Source: a bacterium M00.F.Ca.ET.205.01.1.1
GTDB taxonomy: Bacteria > Pseudomonadota > Alphaproteobacteria > Rhizobiales > Rhizobiaceae
DNA: 64,000 nt
Reading direction: 5' to 3'
NCBI GenBank assembly: GCA_004791255.1
Contig: SRUQ01000008.1
Location: 124,001-188,000, forward strand
The position numbers were made by a program, and so were the translations under genes. The notes beneath the pieces were generated by a model that had not been told where the DNA came from, ran no database searches, and was given only the letters and a program-made list of their open reading frames with translations. Of this stretch, positions 62,071 through 64,000 are shown piece after piece (the stretch's first letter is position 1; each line of letters begins with the position of its first letter).

Positions 62071-63101
62071 AGGCATCCGAGCCGCTGCCGGCGGAGGGAT
62101 TGTCCGACACGTTCGACTTCTTCGAGCTGTTGCGCCGGCTCGAACGGAAGGGCGGGCTGTTCGGCTATACCGGCTCGCCGGCGCGCGAGCCGGCAAGGCT
62201 CGGGCAGCATGTACGGCTTAGTTTTTCGGCCAGGGACGTGGTTGAATTCCGGGACGCCAGCGACAAGGGGCCGGCGCGGGTTACTGTCGCGAATCTCGGA
62301 CTGATGGGACCTGAAGGTCCCATGCCCCTGCATCTGACGCGCTGGGTGCTCGATCGCCTTTCGCAGCGCTGGTTCACCGGCGCGGACGCGCAACAGACCA
62401 GCGACACGACCTTCGTCGATTTCGTCAACATCCTGCAGCACCGCATGATCGCCCTCTACTATCGTGCGTGGGCGGATGCGCATCCGGCCGTCCAGGTCGA
62501 GCGCGCGGTCGGCGGGCGCGTTCGCGCCATGCTTGAAGCTATGGCGGGGATTGGCCTTCCCGGCACACAAAGCGCCGATCTCGATACGGTGAAGCTTCGC
62601 CAGGCGGCTTCGCTCGCCAGCCAGGTCGACGGCCCGGAACGGCTGACTCTGTTCCTGGCCGAAGCCTTCCGTGTGCCGGTTCAGATCAAGGAATTCATCG
62701 CCGCCTGGATAACCATACCAACCAAGCTGCAGACCCGCCTGGCAAAGGCCTATGCAAGCCTTGGCCGGGGGGCGACGATCGGCCCGCGTGTTTTCAACCG
62801 CCAGAGCAGGATCGAATTGCGCGTCGGCCCGCTGGGATTTGACGACTTCAAGGCGTTCCTGCCTGGCGGGCCAAGGCTCAAACTGTTCAAGCAGGCCGTT
62901 CTCGACATGGTCGGAGAATCGCTCGACGTCGACCTGCGCATCGTGCTTGCGCGCGACGCAGTGCCAGCGCCCAGGATCGGATCGGTGCAGCTTGGCCGGA
63001 CCGCCTGGCTTGCACGGCCCGCTGAAAGAGGCGATGCTGACGACATGCGGCTGCGGACGATCGTCGGATGGCGGCCGGAAATGGCGGGGGTCGCGGCATG
63101 A
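62034..63101 (+). CDS. tssG: Type VI secretion baseplate protein TssG
   Basis: A 355-residue ImpH/VasB-family protein. FDFFELLRRLERKGGLFGYTG near the start, then FSARDVVEF, VANLGLMGPEGPMPLHLTRWV and FVDFVNILQHRMIALYYRAW, match TssG; the C-terminal LRTIVGWRP closes it. The ATG 62034 has AGGAGG 7 bases upstream and is fixed by it, giving a 37-base overlap with tssF. Its stop overlaps the FHA gene start (ATGA). Confidence 0.93.
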   Translation: MADDARQSLPDLEASEPLPAEGLSDTFDFFELLRRLERKGGLFGYTGSPAREPARLGQHVRLSFSARDVVEFRDASDKGPARVTVANLGLMGPEGPMPLHLTRWVLDRLSQRWFTGADAQQTSDTTFVDFVNILQHRMIALYYRAWADAHPAVQVERAVGGRVRAMLEAMAGIGLPGTQSADLDTVKLRQAASLASQVDGPERLTLFLAEAFRVPVQIKEFIAAWITIPTKLQTRLAKAYASLGRGATIGPRVFNRQSRIELRVGPLGFDDFKAFLPGGPRLKLFKQAVLDMVGESLDVDLRIVLARDAVPAPRIGSVQLGRTAWLARPAERGDADDMRLRTIVGWRPEMAGVAA

Positions 63102-64000
63102 GCCTGCTGCTGACGCTGGAGCAAGGGCCACGCACCCAGGCGGTACGGCAGACCCGGCTGGACGAAGGCGAGCTGGTGATCGGCCGCAGCGCAGACGCAG
63201 GCTGGCAGATCAACGATCCCGACATGTTCGTTTCGCGGGCGCATTGCCGGATTTCCGGCGGACGCGACGGATATTTCGTCACCGACACATCGAGCAGCGG
63301 ACTGTTCATAAACGATGCCGACAGCCCGCTCGGCCCCGGCAAGTCGACGCGCCTGCAGAGCGGCATGCGGCTGAGGCTGGGCGATTATGTCGTGCATGTC
63401 GACCTGCAGACCCCGGCTGCCCAGGCACAAGCTGCCAGCCAGCCGGTTGGCGAACCTTTCCCGCCGGCATCCCGGGGGCCGATCAGCATCGGCCGAGATG
63501 ACTTCTTTTCCGCCAAGGTCGAAGAGGAGCCCCGGCGCCCCCGTCCGGCCGATCTGCCGAGCCCGTTCGAGCAGCCGGTTGCTGGCGCGTTCGATCGTGC
63601 CAGCGCCAGCCAGCGCAGTTCGCCGGCCTTCGATGATCCGTTCAGCCTCGACCCGGTTTCAACGCCCGTGTCGAGTAACGCCGCAGATCTCGAACCGGGC
63701 GGGGCGGCGCGCCAGTCGGATCCATTCAGCCTCGACCCGCTGCCATCCACCGGTCGCGCGGCCGAACGCGCTGATGCCAGGCCATCCGATTTCAACAACG
63801 ACTTTGGCTTCGGCCCAGCCGCAACACCCAGCCTGCCAAACGGCGCCGGCTCAAGCGGACAGCGCGAGCGCGTCGCCCCGCGGCCGCAATCGGCCCATCC
63901 CTGGGATTTGCCGGTGCAGGCGGCCGAGGTCCCGCCGCCAGCGCGGCCAGTTGCTCCGAAACCCGCCTCTCTGCCGGCGGCGGCGCAGCTAGAAGACATG
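63098..64000 (+). CDS. tagH: FHA-domain T6SS protein TagH (partial at right edge)
   Basis: 301 codons are visible; the gene runs off the window. The N-terminus holds an FHA phosphothreonine-binding domain (about 20-100): GELVIGRSADAGWQI, SRAHCRI (about 48-54) and TDTSSSGLFIN. After about 105 the chain becomes Pro/Ala/Ser-rich with repeats of DPFSLDP (two copies), PFEQP and PAFDD-type units. TagH acts in phospho-signalling to the T6SS with PpkA/PppA-type enzymes. The rest, which may include a C-terminal TagH domain, is not visible. Starts inside the tssG stop (ATGA). Confidence 0.85.
   Translation, partial: MSLLLTLEQGPRTQAVRQTRLDEGELVIGRSADAGWQINDPDMFVSRAHCRISGGRDGYFVTDTSSSGLFINDADSPLGPGKSTRLQSGMRLRLGDYVVHVDLQTPAAQAQAASQPVGEPFPPASRGPISIGRDDFFSAKVEEEPRRPRPADLPSPFEQPVAGAFDRASASQRSSPAFDDPFSLDPVSTPVSSNAADLEPGGAARQSDPFSLDPLPSTGRAAERADARPSDFNNDFGFGPAATPSLPNGAGSSGQRERVAPRPQSAHPWDLPVQAAEVPPPARPVAPKPASLPAAAQLEDM

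Overview
The window looks like a chromosomal segment of an alphaproteobacterium of the order Hyphomicrobiales, most likely Mesorhizobium or a close relative. Reasons: high GC with strong third-position bias, a DUF768 protein (a family I know almost only from mesorhizobia), a rhizobial two-arm Tad/Cpa pilus locus with a CtrA-type box, NadQ-type control of NAD genes, and a bioBFDAZ operon ending in bioZ. No rRNA, tRNA, CRISPR array, insertion sequence or integrase was seen.

Layout. 1-10.3 kb: a truncated CHASE4 sensor gene (minus), xseA plus a P1 peptidase, a DUF768 protein, an SDR protein lacking the usual catalytic tyrosine, a 2-oxoglutarate/Fe(II) dioxygenase, and a coupled pair of ABC exporter half-transporters predicted to form one asymmetric heterodimer. 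10.4-24.4 kb: a small membrane protein, then a full Tad (tight adherence) type IVb pilus locus. The minus arm reads flp-flp-cpaB-cpaC-small lipoprotein-tadG-tadE-tadE-cpaE, and runs by gene overlap into an L,D-transpeptidase and a membrane coiled-coil protein. The plus arm reads tadA-tadB-tadC-tadD-cpaA. The AT-rich space between them carries a perfect TTAA-N7-TTAAC site. 24.6-36.3 kb: a catabolic region with PfpI, two GntR/FCD regulators, Fe-alcohol dehydrogenase, aldehyde dehydrogenase, alpha/beta hydrolase, an enolase-superfamily enzyme and a complete sugar-type ABC importer. The substrate cannot be read from sequence.

36.5-51.6 kb: a compact vitamin cofactor block: nadQ, nadABC (NAD from aspartate), bioBFDAZ (biotin, with BioZ supplying the pimeloyl precursor), then a TPP riboswitch and thiCOSGED (thiamine). 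Almost every junction is an ATGA or GTGA overlap, so each pathway looks translationally coupled. 51.9-52.3 kb: a small potassium-channel-like protein. 52.5-64 kb: a type VI secretion locus with tssH (ClpV) divergent from tssA-tssB-tssC-hcp-tssE-tssF-tssG-tagH; the last gene runs off the window.

How they work together: the pilus and T6SS modules serve surface attachment and contact-dependent secretion, the ABC/GntR region takes up and oxidises an organic substrate under local repressors, and the vitamin block gives prototrophy for three cofactors. I did not find a clearly new multi-gene system. The most interesting points are the probable ATT start of tadC, the CtrA box over the pilin genes, a perfect 16-bp repeat in front of both divergent genes at 30.6-30.9 kb, the asymmetric ABC exporter, the cell-wall genes attached to the pilus operon, and a 70-residue low-complexity insert in ClpV.
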